Shown: positions 36,262-45,658, numbered from the stretch's first letter. The stretch is DNA of 64,000 bases from Agrobacterium arsenijevicii (GCA_000949895.1 JWIT01000009.1:62001-126000), one strand, 5' to 3'. The notes: generated from the letters alone by a model not told the origin. Translations and numbers: made by a program.

Positions 36262-37214
36262 CCCTTCGCACTCTTGCCGGCCACGAGCTTGCGTGCATAA
36301 GCGATGGCCTCGTTCATGTTGCCGTGGTTGGCGATGCCTTTTCCGGCAATGTCGAAGGCCGTGCCATGATCGACGGAGGTGCGATCTATCGGCAGATCGA
36401 CAGAGACGTTGACGGCGGTATCGAAGGCCACGAGCTTGATCGGGATATGGCCCTGATCGTGATATTGGGCGACGACGAGATCGAAAGCGCCTGAATAGGC
36501 CCGATGAAACACGGTATCGGCGGAAATCGGCCCCTGTACCTCAATGCCTTCGGCGCGCGCAGCGGCAACCGCCGGCGCAATCTGGTCGTCATCCTCGGTG
36601 CCGAACAGCCCGTTTTCACCGCAATGCGGATTGATGCCGGCAACCGCGATGCGCGGCCGCTCGTAACCGATGCGCTTCAGATGGGCGTTACCGGCGCGGA
36701 TGGTTGCCAGCACCCGCTCCGTCGTTGCCCGGCGAATGGCTTCCTGCAGGGAAACATGGGTCGAGACGTGAATGACCTTCAGCCGTTCGGAGGCGAGCAG
36801 CATATAGGCGGCTGAAGAACCGGTCAGACTGCGAAGCATGCCGGTGTGGCCATCATAATGGTGGCCCGCGAGGTTCAGGGCTTCCTTGTTGATCGGCGCG
36901 GTGACGATGCAGCCGATTGCGCCGGCTTCGGCATCGCGCACGGCCTTTTCGATGAAACGGAAAGCGGCGTCGCCCGCGACTGGTGACAGCGTACCCCAGG
37001 GCAGCGGTGCGCCCTCCACGGGCAGGTCAACCACATGCTGCGTGAGATCGATGTCAACGCCGAGCGCACCCCGCGCCGCTTCGAGCGTGGCGAGGTTTCC
37101 GTAAATCCGCGTTGCCTCGCGATCCGGGGCGGACATTTCGGCAAGCGCGCGGACGGTGATTTCCGGGCCGACGCCGCAGGGGTCACCCATGGTGATGCCA
37201 ATGATGTTGCTCAT
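36258..37214 (-). CDS. 4-hydroxythreonine-4-phosphate dehydrogenase-like protein (PdxA2 type)
   Basis: The start is ATG 37214, overlapping the sialidase-like gene's stop (ATGA), with GGGAGAG upstream; the open frame reaches 37490 inside that gene. The 318-aa protein has the PdxA start [15 protein letters not shown], and metal-binding His residues in [14 protein letters not shown] and [14 protein letters not shown]. In acid-sugar operons PdxA2 proteins oxidise 4-phospho-threonate or -erythronate at C3, with decarboxylation giving dihydroxyacetone phosphate. The biosynthetic PdxA would sit with pyridoxine or ksgA genes instead, so context favours catabolism. Confidence 0.9.
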   Translation of the reverse strand: MSNIIGITMGDPCGVGPEITVRALAEMSAPDREATRIYGNLATLEAARGALGVDIDLTQHVVDLPVEGAPLPWGTLSPVAGDAAFRFIEKAVRDAEAGAIGCIVTAPINKEALNLAGHHYDGHTGMLRSLTGSSAAYMLLASERLKVIHVSTHVSLQEAIRRATTERVLATIRAGNAHLKRIGYERPRIAVAGINPHCGENGLFGTEDDDQIAPAVAAARAEGIEVQGPISADTVFHRAYSGAFDLVVAQYHDQGHIPIKLVAFDTAVNVSVDLPIDRTSVDHGTAFDIAGKGIANHGNMNEAIAYARKLVAGKSAKG

Positions 37215-38407
37215 CTTTCTCTCCCGTCCTTGGCGTCTGCCCAGCCGGGCGCCAGCCGGACATATTTGATTGCGCGACGATGGTAGGTGTAGCTTGCGTG
37301 CAGCGTACCGTCCGGTGCCTCCAGAAGCCATGGATAGGACATTTCCAGATTGCGGCCATCCGTCGAATCGTTCGACAGGCAGGTGCCCGGTCCGTCCTCG
37401 ATCAGGATCCGGGTGGGGAAACTGCGCCCGTCGTCGGCGGACAGGCAGATGGAGACCGGCGCGCGCGGCACGCCCCAGACGGGTATGCATCCGCCACTCG
37501 GATCGGCATCGGGCCTGTTGTCTTCCTCTCCCAGCTCGTCATAAAGCGAAGCGCGCCGGTCGCTCGATTGGGCGGCGTTGACGGGGTTGCAGATCATCGC
37601 CAGCCTGCCGTCACCGAGCCTGATCGCGGCGATGGAGGAATTGTTGTTCGGCACGTCGGTCGGCTGCGGCTCTGCCCATGAGTGGCCGCCATCGGCGCTT
37701 TCCGTGCGATAGACGAAATCGGCCTGACGACGGCGGAAAAAAGCGGAGTAGTGCGTATCCGTGCCTGCAACCGGGCTCATATGCACGCAGCCGGTCGAGC
37801 CGGCCAGTTCCTGCAATTGCCACGTCTGGCCATTGTCCTTGGATATGCCAAGTGCTGCCGTATCGTGGCTGCCGTTCCATTTCTGGCCGGGGCGCTGAAC
37901 GCAACGAAAAATCGGCAGCAACCAGGCGCCGTCATCGCGGATGCGCAGCGGCGCGCGGATGAAGCAGCCTTCGGGAAGATCGAGAAAATGGCCATCTTTG
38001 GCGGACAGCGTTTCTGGTGCAGCCGGATCGCGTACGACCCGCGCCATGCGAATGCGGCATTCGTCCTGATTGCCGGAGGGCTGGGAGGTGTGAAACAGCC
38101 AGAGAACACCGTCCGGAGCGTTGAAAAGAACCGGGTTCTGTTCGGAATGGGCAGGGTCGTGGCTCAGCCGTTGCGGCGGCCCCCAGCTCGTTGCACCTGA
38201 TGTCAACACGGATGCGAAGATCGAAATATCCGATTTTCCCTCCAGCGTTCCGCCGAACCATGCGCATAGCAAGGCACCATCATCAAGCAGGTGCAGGAAG
38301 CTCGCATGGTTCTGGATCATGGGCGATGGCAGGAGTGCTTCCTGTCGGTTTTCCGAAACGGTGTGGATGGCTCCGGTCATTGCGTGAGCGATGTCATCAG
38401 GGGTCAT
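37211..38407 (-). CDS. Sialidase/BNR-repeat glycoside hydrolase-like protein
   Basis: A 398-aa predicted six-bladed beta-propeller of the BNR_2 sialidase type. Three Asp boxes are visible: SKDNGQTW (about 194), SADGGHSW (about 237) and SADDGRSF (about 332). [19 protein letters not shown] and [17 protein letters not shown] are typical blades. No signal peptide is present, unlike secreted neuraminidases, so it should act on an imported oligosaccharide or on an unusual sugar-acid glycoside in the cytosol. It is first in the PdxA2/Fe-ADH operon. The neighbouring DapA/NanA-family gene invites a sialic-acid-like reading, but no other sialate genes are seen. Confidence 0.82.
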   Translation of the reverse strand: MTPDDIAHAMTGAIHTVSENRQEALLPSPMIQNHASFLHLLDDGALLCAWFGGTLEGKSDISIFASVLTSGATSWGPPQRLSHDPAHSEQNPVLFNAPDGVLWLFHTSQPSGNQDECRIRMARVVRDPAAPETLSAKDGHFLDLPEGCFIRAPLRIRDDGAWLLPIFRCVQRPGQKWNGSHDTAALGISKDNGQTWQLQELAGSTGCVHMSPVAGTDTHYSAFFRRRQADFVYRTESADGGHSWAEPQPTDVPNNNSSIAAIRLGDGRLAMICNPVNAAQSSDRRASLYDELGEEDNRPDADPSGGCIPVWGVPRAPVSICLSADDGRSFPTRILIEDGPGTCLSNDSTDGRNLEMSYPWLLEAPDGTLHASYTYHRRAIKYVRLAPGWADAKDGRER

Positions 38408-38728
38408 CGTGGTCTCCTCTTGTCCGATGAAAATGACATATTCAAAAAGTTGTCAAGTTTATTTGAGAAAATAATTGGGAAAATTATCTCTGGATTCGGT
38501 ATTTATATAGCTGTTTTATATGTATAATATCGGTATTATCTTTTCGGACAAAAAATACGAATCAAAAATAAATTGACAAAAAATGTTTGAGCGTCGATGC
38601 TCTGCTCACGGGTGGAGGAGACAGTCATCCGCACGCCATGCTCCTGACTGGAGGAGATGGGTTATTTTTCGGATACCCCTGCGGCACGCCGCCATGTTGC
38701 TGAATTTCTGATCTGGGAGGAGAACGGA
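38408..38728. promoter_or_regulatory. Divergent control region with TTGTCCGA half-sites and candidate promoter
   Basis: This AT-rich stretch separates the sialidase-like operon (-) from the peptide-type ABC operon (+). TTGTCCGA (38420-38427) and its inverse TCGGACAA (38544-38551) flank the central region, 116 bp apart. A TTGACA hexamer at 38574-38579 could be a -35 box for the ABC operon; its -10 is unclear. GGAGGAG-type sequences recur at about 38613, 38655 and 38716. The paired half-sites are candidate operators for the nearby GntR protein. Confidence 0.4.
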
Positions 38729-40237
38729 ATGAAGAAGTCATTGATTGCGGGCGCCCTTGCCATGGGTTGCCTCAGCGCCGCGATATCGCCGGCGTTTTCG
38801 GCATCGGGGCCGATCAAGATCGTGCTGGCGGAAGAGGCGGACCTGCTCGAGCCTTGCATGGCGACCCGCTCCAATATTGGCCGCATCATCATGGAAAATG
38901 TCAGCGAGACGCTGACCGAGCTTGATGTGCGCGGCAAGAACGGTGTTCAGCCGAGGCTTGCCGAGAAGTGGGAGCAGAATGCGGACGGAAGCTGGCGTTT
39001 CCACCTGCGTGAAGGCGTGAAGTTTTCCGACGGCACAGGTTTTGACGCAAAGGACGTCAAGCATAGTTTCGAACGCATCATGAGCGACAAGAATGCCTGC
39101 GAATCCCGTCGTTATTTCGGTGGCATGACCGTGACCCCCACGATCGTCGACGACCACACGATCGATTTCAAGACGGAGCCGGCCCAGCCCATTCTGCCGC
39201 TGCTGATGTCGCTGGTCACCATCGTGCCCGAAGAAACCAAGATGGAATTCATCCGCGAGCCGGTCGGCACCGGACCTTACAAGCTGACCAACTGGACGCC
39301 GGGCCAGCAGATCGTTCTGACCGCACGCGACGATTATTGGGGTTCCAAGCCGCAGGTGACGGAAGCGACCTATCTTTTCCGCGCCGATCCTTCGGTTCGC
39401 GCCGCCATGGTGCAGACCGGTGAAGCCGATCTTTCGCCTTCCATTTCCCAGCTCGATGCTACGAACGCAAAGACCGACTTCTCCTATCTCGACAGTGAAA
39501 CGGTCTATATGCGCCTCGACCACAACATCGTGCCGCTGAACGATGTGCGGGTGCGCCGCGCACTCAACCTCGCCATCGACCGGCAGGCCTTCCTCGGTAC
39601 GCTGGTTCCCGAAGGTGCCGTGCTCGCTACCGCGCTCGTTCCGCCGACCACGCTTGGCTGGAACCCGGACGTCAAGGTTTTCCCCTATGATCCCACGGCC
39701 GCAAAGAAGCTGCTTGAGGAAGCCAAGGCTGCCGGCGTGAAGGTGGATACGCCGATCACCATCATCGCCCGCACGGCGAACTTCCCGAATGTCACCGAGA
39801 TCATGGAAGCGATCCAGCAGCAATTGCAGGAAGTCGGCTTCAAGATCGACCTGAAATTTGTGGAAGTGGCCGAGCACGAAAGCTACTATTCCAAGCCCTT
39901 CAAGGAAGGCCGCGGACCGCAGATCGTTGCCGCCATGCACGACAATTCCAAGGGTGATCCGTCTTTCACCATGTTCTTCAAATATGCCACCAAGGGCACG
40001 CAATCCGGCTTCTCGGACCCCAAGGTGGATGATCTGATCGAACGCGCCTCCGCAGCCGTCGGTGACGAGCGCGCCAAGCTCTGGTCCGAGCTCATCGCCT
40101 ACCTGCACGATGACGTCGTGGCTGACGTGCTGCTGTTCCACATGGTCGGCTTTTCCCGCGTCTCGGAGCGGCTGGACTTCAAGCCCACCATCGCCACCAA
40201 TTCGATGCTGCAGCTTTCGGAAATCGGCATCAAATAA
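38729..40237 (+). CDS. Peptide/nickel-type ABC transporter substrate-binding protein (SBP_bac_5)
   Basis: The start at 38729 has GGAGGAG seven bases before it and a clear Sec signal peptide (MKKSLIAGALAMGCLSAAIS, cleavage after FSA). A longer frame from 38657 would bury that signal. The 502-aa protein has the DppA/OppA fold: NVSETLTELDVRGKNGVQPR, LREGVKFSDGTGFDAKDVKH, and NDVRVRRALNLAIDRQAF. In rhizobia this class also binds oligosaccharides and opine-like compounds. With a sialidase-like hydrolase divergent and an aldolase at the operon end, the ligand may be a small glycoside or sugar acid. Confidence 0.93.
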   Translation: MKKSLIAGALAMGCLSAAISPAFSASGPIKIVLAEEADLLEPCMATRSNIGRIIMENVSETLTELDVRGKNGVQPRLAEKWEQNADGSWRFHLREGVKFSDGTGFDAKDVKHSFERIMSDKNACESRRYFGGMTVTPTIVDDHTIDFKTEPAQPILPLLMSLVTIVPEETKMEFIREPVGTGPYKLTNWTPGQQIVLTARDDYWGSKPQVTEATYLFRADPSVRAAMVQTGEADLSPSISQLDATNAKTDFSYLDSETVYMRLDHNIVPLNDVRVRRALNLAIDRQAFLGTLVPEGAVLATALVPPTTLGWNPDVKVFPYDPTAAKKLLEEAKAAGVKVDTPITIIARTANFPNVTEIMEAIQQQLQEVGFKIDLKFVEVAEHESYYSKPFKEGRGPQIVAAMHDNSKGDPSFTMFFKYATKGTQSGFSDPKVDDLIERASAAVGDERAKLWSELIAYLHDDVVADVLLFHMVGFSRVSERLDFKPTIATNSMLQLSEIGIK

Positions 40238-40264
40238 GAGCCAGCGTCTTATCAACCGAGAAGC

Positions 40265-40290
40265 GGCGGCGGAGCTTGAGCTTCGCCGCC
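40265..40290 (+). other. Intergenic hairpin between binding-protein and permease genes
   Basis: GGCGGCG (40265-40271) pairs with CGCCGCC (40284-40290) and the stem continues inward (G-T, A-T, G-C, C-G) to a TTGA tetraloop, giving 11 bp in total. It starts 28 nt after the binding-protein stop. No T-run follows, so it more likely stabilises or processes mRNA than terminates it. Confidence 0.7.
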
Positions 40291-40313
40291 GTGTTGAAAC
40301 ACCGGAGGCAACC

Positions 40314-41228
40314 ATGCTGAGCTTCATCCGAAAACGTTCCGTTGCGAGCCTGATCTCCCTGATCGGCCTCATCGTGATGGTTTTCTTCCTTTCCCGCCTG
40401 ACGGGGGACCCGGCCGCACTGTTTTTGCCGGTGGAAGCGTCTGAGGAATTGAAACAGCAGTTTCGCGCATTGCATGGCCTGAATGACCCGCTGATGGTGC
40501 AGTTCCTGCGTTATGCGGGCGATGTAATGACGGGTGATCTGGGTGAATCGCTCCGAAAAGCCCGCCCGGCGCTGGATGTGGTGCTGGAGGCTTTCGTCTG
40601 GACCCTGTGGCTTGCGGTCATCACCATGTCGCTGGTCACCACCGCCGCAATCGTCGTCGGTTCGCTCGCGGCTTTCCGCTCCGGCGGCTTTTTCGACCGC
40701 ATGGCCTCGACCATCTCGCTCATCGGCGCCTCTGTGCCGGATTTCTGGCTGGCGATCGTGGCGATCGTGGTGTTTTCGGTCAATCTCGCCTGGCTGCCCA
40801 CGTCAGGCACGGGCTCCGTGCTGCACTGGATATTGCCGATCTCGGTCCTGTTCGTGCGCCCCTTCGGCATCATCGTGCAGGTGGTGCGCGGCTCGATGAT
40901 TGGCGCTCTGTCTTCGGCCTATGTCAAAACGGCGCGCGCCAAGGGCGTAAAATCGGGCCCCATCATCTTCATCCACGCTTTGCGCAACGCCATGCTGCCG
41001 GTCATCACCGTCATCGGCGATCAGGCTGCGAGCCTTCTCAACGGTGCGGTCATCGTCGAAACCATCTTCGGTTTTCCCGGTGTCGGCAAGCTGATGATCG
41101 ATTCCATTCTTCAGCGCGATTTCAACGTCGTGCTGGCCGCCATTCTGGTGACCGCGCTTGCGATCTTCCTGATGAATCTTCTGATCGATATCGCCTATGC
41201 GCTTCTCGATCCGCGTATCCGGCACTGA
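40314..41228 (+). CDS. Peptide-type ABC transporter permease (DppB type)
   Basis: The start is ATG 40314 with GGAGG 7 nt upstream; the frame is open further left but overlaps the binding-protein gene. A 304-aa membrane protein of BPD_transp_1 with an N-terminal helix (SLIGLIVMVFFLSRLTGDPA), the usual LHGLNDPLMVQFLRY periplasmic stretch, and the EAA loop KTARAKGVKSGPIIFIHALR (about 200-220). It pairs with the next permease, whose gene starts 16 nt later. Confidence 0.93.
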   Translation: MLSFIRKRSVASLISLIGLIVMVFFLSRLTGDPAALFLPVEASEELKQQFRALHGLNDPLMVQFLRYAGDVMTGDLGESLRKARPALDVVLEAFVWTLWLAVITMSLVTTAAIVVGSLAAFRSGGFFDRMASTISLIGASVPDFWLAIVAIVVFSVNLAWLPTSGTGSVLHWILPISVLFVRPFGIIVQVVRGSMIGALSSAYVKTARAKGVKSGPIIFIHALRNAMLPVITVIGDQAASLLNGAVIVETIFGFPGVGKLMIDSILQRDFNVVLAAILVTALAIFLMNLLIDIAYALLDPRIRH

Positions 41229-41243
41229 GGAGGTTGGTCAACC

Positions 41244-42167
41244 ATGAGCCTTTTGAACGCCGATACCCAGATCATCGATGAACCATCCTTCGCAACGCGC
41301 ATGCTGCGCATGTTGTGGGCGGATAAATTCGCACTCTGCGCCGCGATATTTCTCATTATTGTCATTGTTCTCGCACTTGTCGGCCCGGCATGGCTTGGCG
41401 ATCTCGCGACGAAACAGAACCTGCGCGGGCGCAACCTTGCGCCGTTCGACTGGCAGCGCGAGTGGTATTTCTGGCTGGGAGCGGATGCGCTTGGCCGTTC
41501 GCTCTTGGCGCGTATCGTCGCCGCCACGCAAAATACGCTGATGATCGCCGCCGGCGCCGTGCTTCTCTCCGCCATCACCGGTACCGTACTCGGCCTGATC
41601 GCTGGTTTTTCCTCCAACCGCGTTGGCCAGATCATCATGCGATTGGCGGACGTGATCATGTCGTTTCCGTCACTGCTGATCGCGGTCATCGTGCTTTATC
41701 TACTCGGTTCCTCCATCCTCAACCTGATGCTGGTTCTGGCGATAACCCGCATCCCGGTTTACATCCGCACCACAAGGGCAGAAGTACTGGAGGTGCGCGA
41801 GCGCATGTTCGTGCAGGCGGCGCGCGTCATGGGCGCATCGGGCAAACGCATCCTGTTCCGGCACATTTTACCCGTGGTGCTGCCGACGCTGACGACGCTT
41901 GCGACACTTGATTTCGCCTATGTGATGCTGGCGGAAAGCGCGCTGTCCTTTCTCGGCATCGGCATTCAGCCGCCGGAAATCACCTGGGGTCTGATGATTT
42001 CGCAGGGGCGGCAATACCTCACCAATGCCTGGTGGCTGTCCTTCTGGCCGGGCCTTGCCATCATTCTCACCACCCTGTCGCTCAACCTGCTGTCCAACTG
42101 GCTGCGCATCGCGCTAGACCCCGTACAGCGCTGGCGGCTGGAAATGAAAGGCCGCAAGCATGGCTGA
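41244..42167 (+). CDS. Peptide-type ABC transporter permease (DppC type)
   Basis: A 307-aa permease with an OppC_N-like amino-terminal helix (KFALCAAIFLIIVIVLALVG) and the typical FWLGADALGRSLLARIVAA. The EAA loop is VQAARVMGASGKRILFRHIL. GAGGAGG precedes the start. The 3' end overlaps the ATPase gene by 8 nt, implying translational coupling. Confidence 0.93.
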   Translation: MSLLNADTQIIDEPSFATRMLRMLWADKFALCAAIFLIIVIVLALVGPAWLGDLATKQNLRGRNLAPFDWQREWYFWLGADALGRSLLARIVAATQNTLMIAAGAVLLSAITGTVLGLIAGFSSNRVGQIIMRLADVIMSFPSLLIAVIVLYLLGSSILNLMLVLAITRIPVYIRTTRAEVLEVRERMFVQAARVMGASGKRILFRHILPVVLPTLTTLATLDFAYVMLAESALSFLGIGIQPPEITWGLMISQGRQYLTNAWWLSFWPGLAIILTTLSLNLLSNWLRIALDPVQRWRLEMKGRKHG

Positions 42168-43803
42168 CCATCTTCTCGATGTGCGTAACCTTTCCGTGGA
42201 GTTTCACACCGCAGGCGGTGTCGTGCATGCGGTAAAGGATATCTCCTACCATATCGACCGCGGTGAAACGTTGGCGATCCTTGGCGAAAGCGGCTCGGGC
42301 AAATCGGTGTCGTCCTCGGCCATCATGAACCTCATCGACATGCCGCCCGGGCGTATCAGCGGCGGTCAGATATTGCTTGATGGCAAAGACGTTCTGACCA
42401 TGCCGGCCGAGGCGCGCCGCGAGATCAACGGCCGGCGCATCGCCATGATCTTTCAGGATCCGCTCAGCCATCTCAATCCCGTCTATACCGTCGGCTGGCA
42501 GATACGCGAGGCGATGACCACGCACGGCATGGGCAAGGCTGAGGCGCAAGCGGAGGCGAGGCGGCTCGTCGCGCGTGTCGGTATTCCCGATCCGGACGGG
42601 GCGTTGAAGAAATACCCGCATGAATTCTCCGGCGGCCAGCGCCAGCGCGTGATGATCGCCATGGCGCTCGCGCTCCGGCCCGATCTCCTGATCGCCGACG
42701 AGCCGACCACCGCGCTGGATGTGACCGTGCAGGCTGAAGTGCTTGCCCTGCTCAAGGAGTTGCAGCGGGAAACCGGCATGGCCGTTCTCATCATTACCCA
42801 TGATCTTGGCGTCGTCGCTGAAATCGCCGACCGGGTGGTAGTGATGGAAAAGGGTGTGCTGGTGGAGGCCGGCACAGTTCGCGAGGTCTACCGCAATCCG
42901 CAACATCCCTATACCCGCAAGCTCATCAGCGCTGCCCCTGGCAGGGGTGAAATGCACACGCCGCAGGCAGCGGGCGAACCGCTCCTTCGTGTGCGCGATG
43001 TGCGCAAACGTTATGGGGCATTCGAGGCGCTGAAGGGCGTTTCCTTCGACCTTATGGCGGGCGAAACCATAGCCGTCGTCGGCGAAAGCGGCTCCGGCAA
43101 ATCGACGCTCGCGCGCATTCTCCTTCGGCTCGACGAGCCGGATGCAGGCAGCGCCGAGTGGAAGGGGCGTGATCTCTTCCAGCTTTCGCCTGCTGAGCTC
43201 TTTGCGCTTAGACGCGATCTACAGATGGTGTTTCAGGATCCCACCCAGTCGCTCAATCCCCGCATGACGGTGTTCCAGCTCATTTCCGAAGCCTGGGTCA
43301 TCCATCCCGACATATTGCCGAAAGCCAGATGGCGCGAACGGGTCGCGGAATTGCTGCATCAGGTCGGCCTTTCGCCGGAACATATGCGCCGTTATCCACA
43401 CCAGTTCTCCGGCGGCCAGCGACAGAGGATTGCCATTGCCCGTGCGCTGGCGCTGGAACCGAAGCTCATCATTTGTGACGAGGCGGTCTCGGCGCTCGAC
43501 GTTTCGGTTCAGGCGCAGGTTATTGCGCTTCTGGACAAGCTTCGCCGCGAGATGGGCCTTTCTTTCATCTTCATCGCGCATGACCTGCCCGTGGTCCGGG
43601 ATTTTGCCGATCACGTCATGGTCATGCAGCGGGGAGAGGTGGTGGAGTTCGGCACGGTTCGGCAGGTTTTCGAGGCGCCGCGCGAGGCCTATACGCGTGC
43701 GCTCCTTTCGGCCAGCCTCGATCCCGACCCCGATATGCAGCCTATGCGTCGTCCGGCCGGTGCCGATCACACTATTGGAAATCCAAGCGGAGTTCTTTCA
43801 TGA
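42160..43803 (+). CDS. Peptide-type ABC transporter ATP-binding protein, fused DppD-DppF type
   Basis: This 547-aa protein contains two full ATPase domains, as in GsiA and YejF. NBD1 has GESGSGKSV (about 43-51), FSGGQRQRVMIAMAL and LLIADEPTTALDVT; NBD2 has GESGSGKST (about 308), FSGGQRQRIAIARAL and LIICDEAVSALDVS. Short oligopeptide C-terminal extensions follow each NBD (NPQHPYTRKLISAAP; APREAYTRALLSAS). It energises the two-permease importer encoded just upstream. Its stop overlaps the ATG of the DapA-like gene (ATGA). Confidence 0.94.
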   Translation: MADHLLDVRNLSVEFHTAGGVVHAVKDISYHIDRGETLAILGESGSGKSVSSSAIMNLIDMPPGRISGGQILLDGKDVLTMPAEARREINGRRIAMIFQDPLSHLNPVYTVGWQIREAMTTHGMGKAEAQAEARRLVARVGIPDPDGALKKYPHEFSGGQRQRVMIAMALALRPDLLIADEPTTALDVTVQAEVLALLKELQRETGMAVLIITHDLGVVAEIADRVVVMEKGVLVEAGTVREVYRNPQHPYTRKLISAAPGRGEMHTPQAAGEPLLRVRDVRKRYGAFEALKGVSFDLMAGETIAVVGESGSGKSTLARILLRLDEPDAGSAEWKGRDLFQLSPAELFALRRDLQMVFQDPTQSLNPRMTVFQLISEAWVIHPDILPKARWRERVAELLHQVGLSPEHMRRYPHQFSGGQRQRIAIARALALEPKLIICDEAVSALDVSVQAQVIALLDKLRREMGLSFIFIAHDLPVVRDFADHVMVMQRGEVVEFGTVRQVFEAPREAYTRALLSASLDPDPDMQPMRRPAGADHTIGNPSGVLS

Positions 43804-44681
43804 CCAAACAAGCCTTCGTCGCGCTCGTCACCTGTTTCAACGAGGACGAAACCATCAATTACGAGGCGACACGCGCGCAGGTGCGCCGCCAGGTGGCGGC
43901 CGGTAACAACATCATGTGCGCCGGCACTAATGGCGATTTCACCGCGCTGACGCATGGGGAGAAAATCCGGCTGACCGAAGAGGTGGTGGATGAAGTGGCA
44001 GGCCGCACCCGGGTCATCGTCAATGCCGGCATGCCGGCCACTTTTGAAACCCTGCAGCTCGCCAAGGCTTTCGACCGGATAGGCGTCGACGGCATCGCCG
44101 TCATCACACCCTTCTTCATCGCCTGTACACAGGACGGGCTGATGCGCCATTTTTCGACGGTGGCCGACGCCGTCGAAACACCGATCTATCTCTACGACAT
44201 TCCCGCCCGCACCCAGAACCACATCGAGCCGGAAACCGCCCGCAAACTCGCGACCCACGGTAATATCGCCGGCATCAAGGATTCCGGCGGCGCGCAGCAG
44301 ACGCTGGAAGCCTATCTTCAGGTAGCAAAGGAGGTGCCCGGTTTCGAGGTCTATTCCGGCCCTGACCACCTCGTTCTCTGGTCGTTGCAGAATGGCGCCG
44401 CCGGCTGCATTTCCGGCCTCGGTAACGCTATGCCAGATGTGCTAGCCGGCATTCTCAACGCCTTCAACGCGGGCGACATCGCCGAAGCTGAACGCCAGCA
44501 GGCGATCTATGCCGATTTTCGTACCGATCTCTACGCACTCGGTTTCGCACCCGCCATGGTCAAGCGTTCGCTCTACCTTCAGGACCCATCCGTCGGCGCC
44601 AGCCGCCAGCCGGCCCTTCTGCCGGATCAAGAACAGGATGACCGGATTGTGGAAATCTTACGGCGTTATCAACGGCTGTGA
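43800..44681 (+). CDS. DapA/NanA-family aldolase (dihydrodipicolinate synthase-like)
   Basis: A 293-aa class I aldolase with the N-terminal phosphate/carboxylate motif CAGTNGDFTAL (GTxGE-like), Tyr132 in LYDIPAR and the Schiff-base Lys160 in AGIKDSGG. The family includes N-acetylneuraminate lyase, KDG and keto-deoxy-acid aldolases and DapA. Because it is the last gene of an uptake operon rather than a lysine pathway, it probably cleaves a 2-keto-3-deoxy sugar acid to pyruvate and an aldehyde. The GDF in place of the common GEx motif is a small deviation worth noting. The start overlaps the ATPase stop. Confidence 0.9.
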   Translation: MTKQAFVALVTCFNEDETINYEATRAQVRRQVAAGNNIMCAGTNGDFTALTHGEKIRLTEEVVDEVAGRTRVIVNAGMPATFETLQLAKAFDRIGVDGIAVITPFFIACTQDGLMRHFSTVADAVETPIYLYDIPARTQNHIEPETARKLATHGNIAGIKDSGGAQQTLEAYLQVAKEVPGFEVYSGPDHLVLWSLQNGAAGCISGLGNAMPDVLAGILNAFNAGDIAEAERQQAIYADFRTDLYALGFAPAMVKRSLYLQDPSVGASRQPALLPDQEQDDRIVEILRRYQRL

Positions 44682-44878
44682 CGCCGTCCCCCAAATGTGA
44701 CACATACGGTTGAAGCCCGAGGCGTCACTTGGAAAATCTCTACAAAAATGGACAAATGCCGCAGTCTTTCTCTGGTCGTGTTCATGACGAATAATTTGTG
44801 ACACAAACAAGAAATTTCCCTTGTCAGTCTCGCCATTGATGTTTATGAGGAGCGCGCAACGCAAGCGTTCGCGCATGC

Positions 44879-44968
44879 GGAGAGGTGGCAGAGTGGTCGA
44901 ATGCACCGCACTCGAAATGCGGCATACCTGCAAGGGTATCGTGGGTTCGAATCCCACCCTCTCCGCCA
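44879..44968 (+). tRNA. tRNA-Ser (anticodon CGA)
   Basis: A full class II tRNA: acceptor arms GGAGAGG/CCTCTCC, D arm, anticodon stem CCGCA/TGCGG around the loop CTCGAAA (anticodon CGA, codon UCG), a long variable arm (ATACC...GGGTAT) and T arm GTGGG-TTCGAAT-CCCAC. The discriminator is G and the CCA tail is encoded. The 197-nt gap before it should contain its promoter. Integrase remnants lie downstream, a common location for islands that insert at tRNA genes. Confidence 0.97.
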
Positions 44969-45141
44969 TAAAAAATCTTGGGCCGTAAGGTTTTTCCCGA
45001 AATAAGCTGTTTTCTTTGGCCGTCGATGCCTGTGCTTATCCTCCGATTTCCCTGAGGATTGTGACGTGTAGAATGTTTGGATTTAAATGCGGCCAGGATA
45101 ATCCTTTGGATTCATTTTCGCGTGGACCTACGCATCGTCAA

Positions 45142-45180
45142 CAACAACTGTTGGAGATCACGAAGGCGACGATCCGGAAG
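45142..45180 (+). repeat. Direct repeat copy 1 (integrase 5' region duplication)
   Basis: A 39-bp stretch that matches 45789-45827 with few changes; the core CTGTTGGAGATCACGA is identical in both. It covers sequence just before and into the integrase-like reading frame. The two copies flank the unknown ORF at 45287-45658. Confidence 0.75.
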
Positions 45181-45267
45181 AATAGGGGATACTGGGAAGC
45201 GCAGGCTCATATCCGCCATTGCCTCTCGCGGCGGAGGCGCTATCATGATTGTGTTGTAGGGCGGTAA
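45160..45267 (+). pseudogene. Remnant of a site-specific integrase N terminus (copy 1)
   Basis: The translated frame reads ATIRKNRGYWEAQ, matching the arm-binding N terminus of tyrosine-type phage/island integrases (MATIRK..G.W.AQVR). The expected ATG is AAG here, so the start codon is lost, and the frame degrades after about 14 residues before a stop at 45267. No catalytic domain is present. Confidence 0.55.
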
Positions 45268-45286
45268 GCTTTGGGAGGAGCGATAC

Positions 45287-45658
45287 GTGAGACGGATGTG
45301 GCCAGACGAATTTGCCTTTCTGCTAGACGGTGCGGAAGAGGTTGACCTGCATATTCCACCGGTGGCACACGACGATAATTCGCCCGGAGAAGCGATATCC
45401 AGGAAGGCCTTGAAAGCCCGTATCAGCCAGCAGGATTTTGAGAAGATTTGGCCTCTGGCAGAGGCCCGCTATCGGTTGAACGGCAGGTTTTCGGGCAAGG
45501 CGATTACGCTGATCGTCAACAATCCTCATTACCAGCAATGGCACCCCTCCGACGGCGGCAGTGTCGAGAGCGTGTCAGATAGCGGTCAGAAATACACGAC
45601 ACGCTATGTGATCGTGTACTTTCTCCTGGATGATGTTCGCGAGCTTGTCGAAGCCTGA
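45287..45658 (+). CDS. Hypothetical protein between integrase remnants
   Basis: This 123-aa frame starts at GTG 45287 with a strong GGGAGGAG upstream. I do not recognise a family. The protein is acidic, soluble, and lacks a signal or membrane helix; it has a central ARYRLNGRFSGKAITLIVNNPHYQQW segment, suggesting an alpha/beta fold. It sits between the two integrase-like fragments downstream of tRNA-Ser, so it may be leftover cargo of a genomic island. Confidence 0.6.
   Translation: MRRMWPDEFAFLLDGAEEVDLHIPPVAHDDNSPGEAISRKALKARISQQDFEKIWPLAEARYRLNGRFSGKAITLIVNNPHYQQWHPSDGGSVESVSDSGQKYTTRYVIVYFLLDDVRELVEA

Noticed and set aside
38738-40372. A 544-aa open frame on the - strand
   Set aside because: Antisense to the peptide-binding protein gene, which has a signal peptide, ribosome site and clear family motifs.
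44658-44969. A 103-aa - strand frame beginning MAERVGFEPT
   Set aside because: It is antisense to tRNA-Ser; this peptide start is a known artefact of translating the complement of tRNA-Ser genes.
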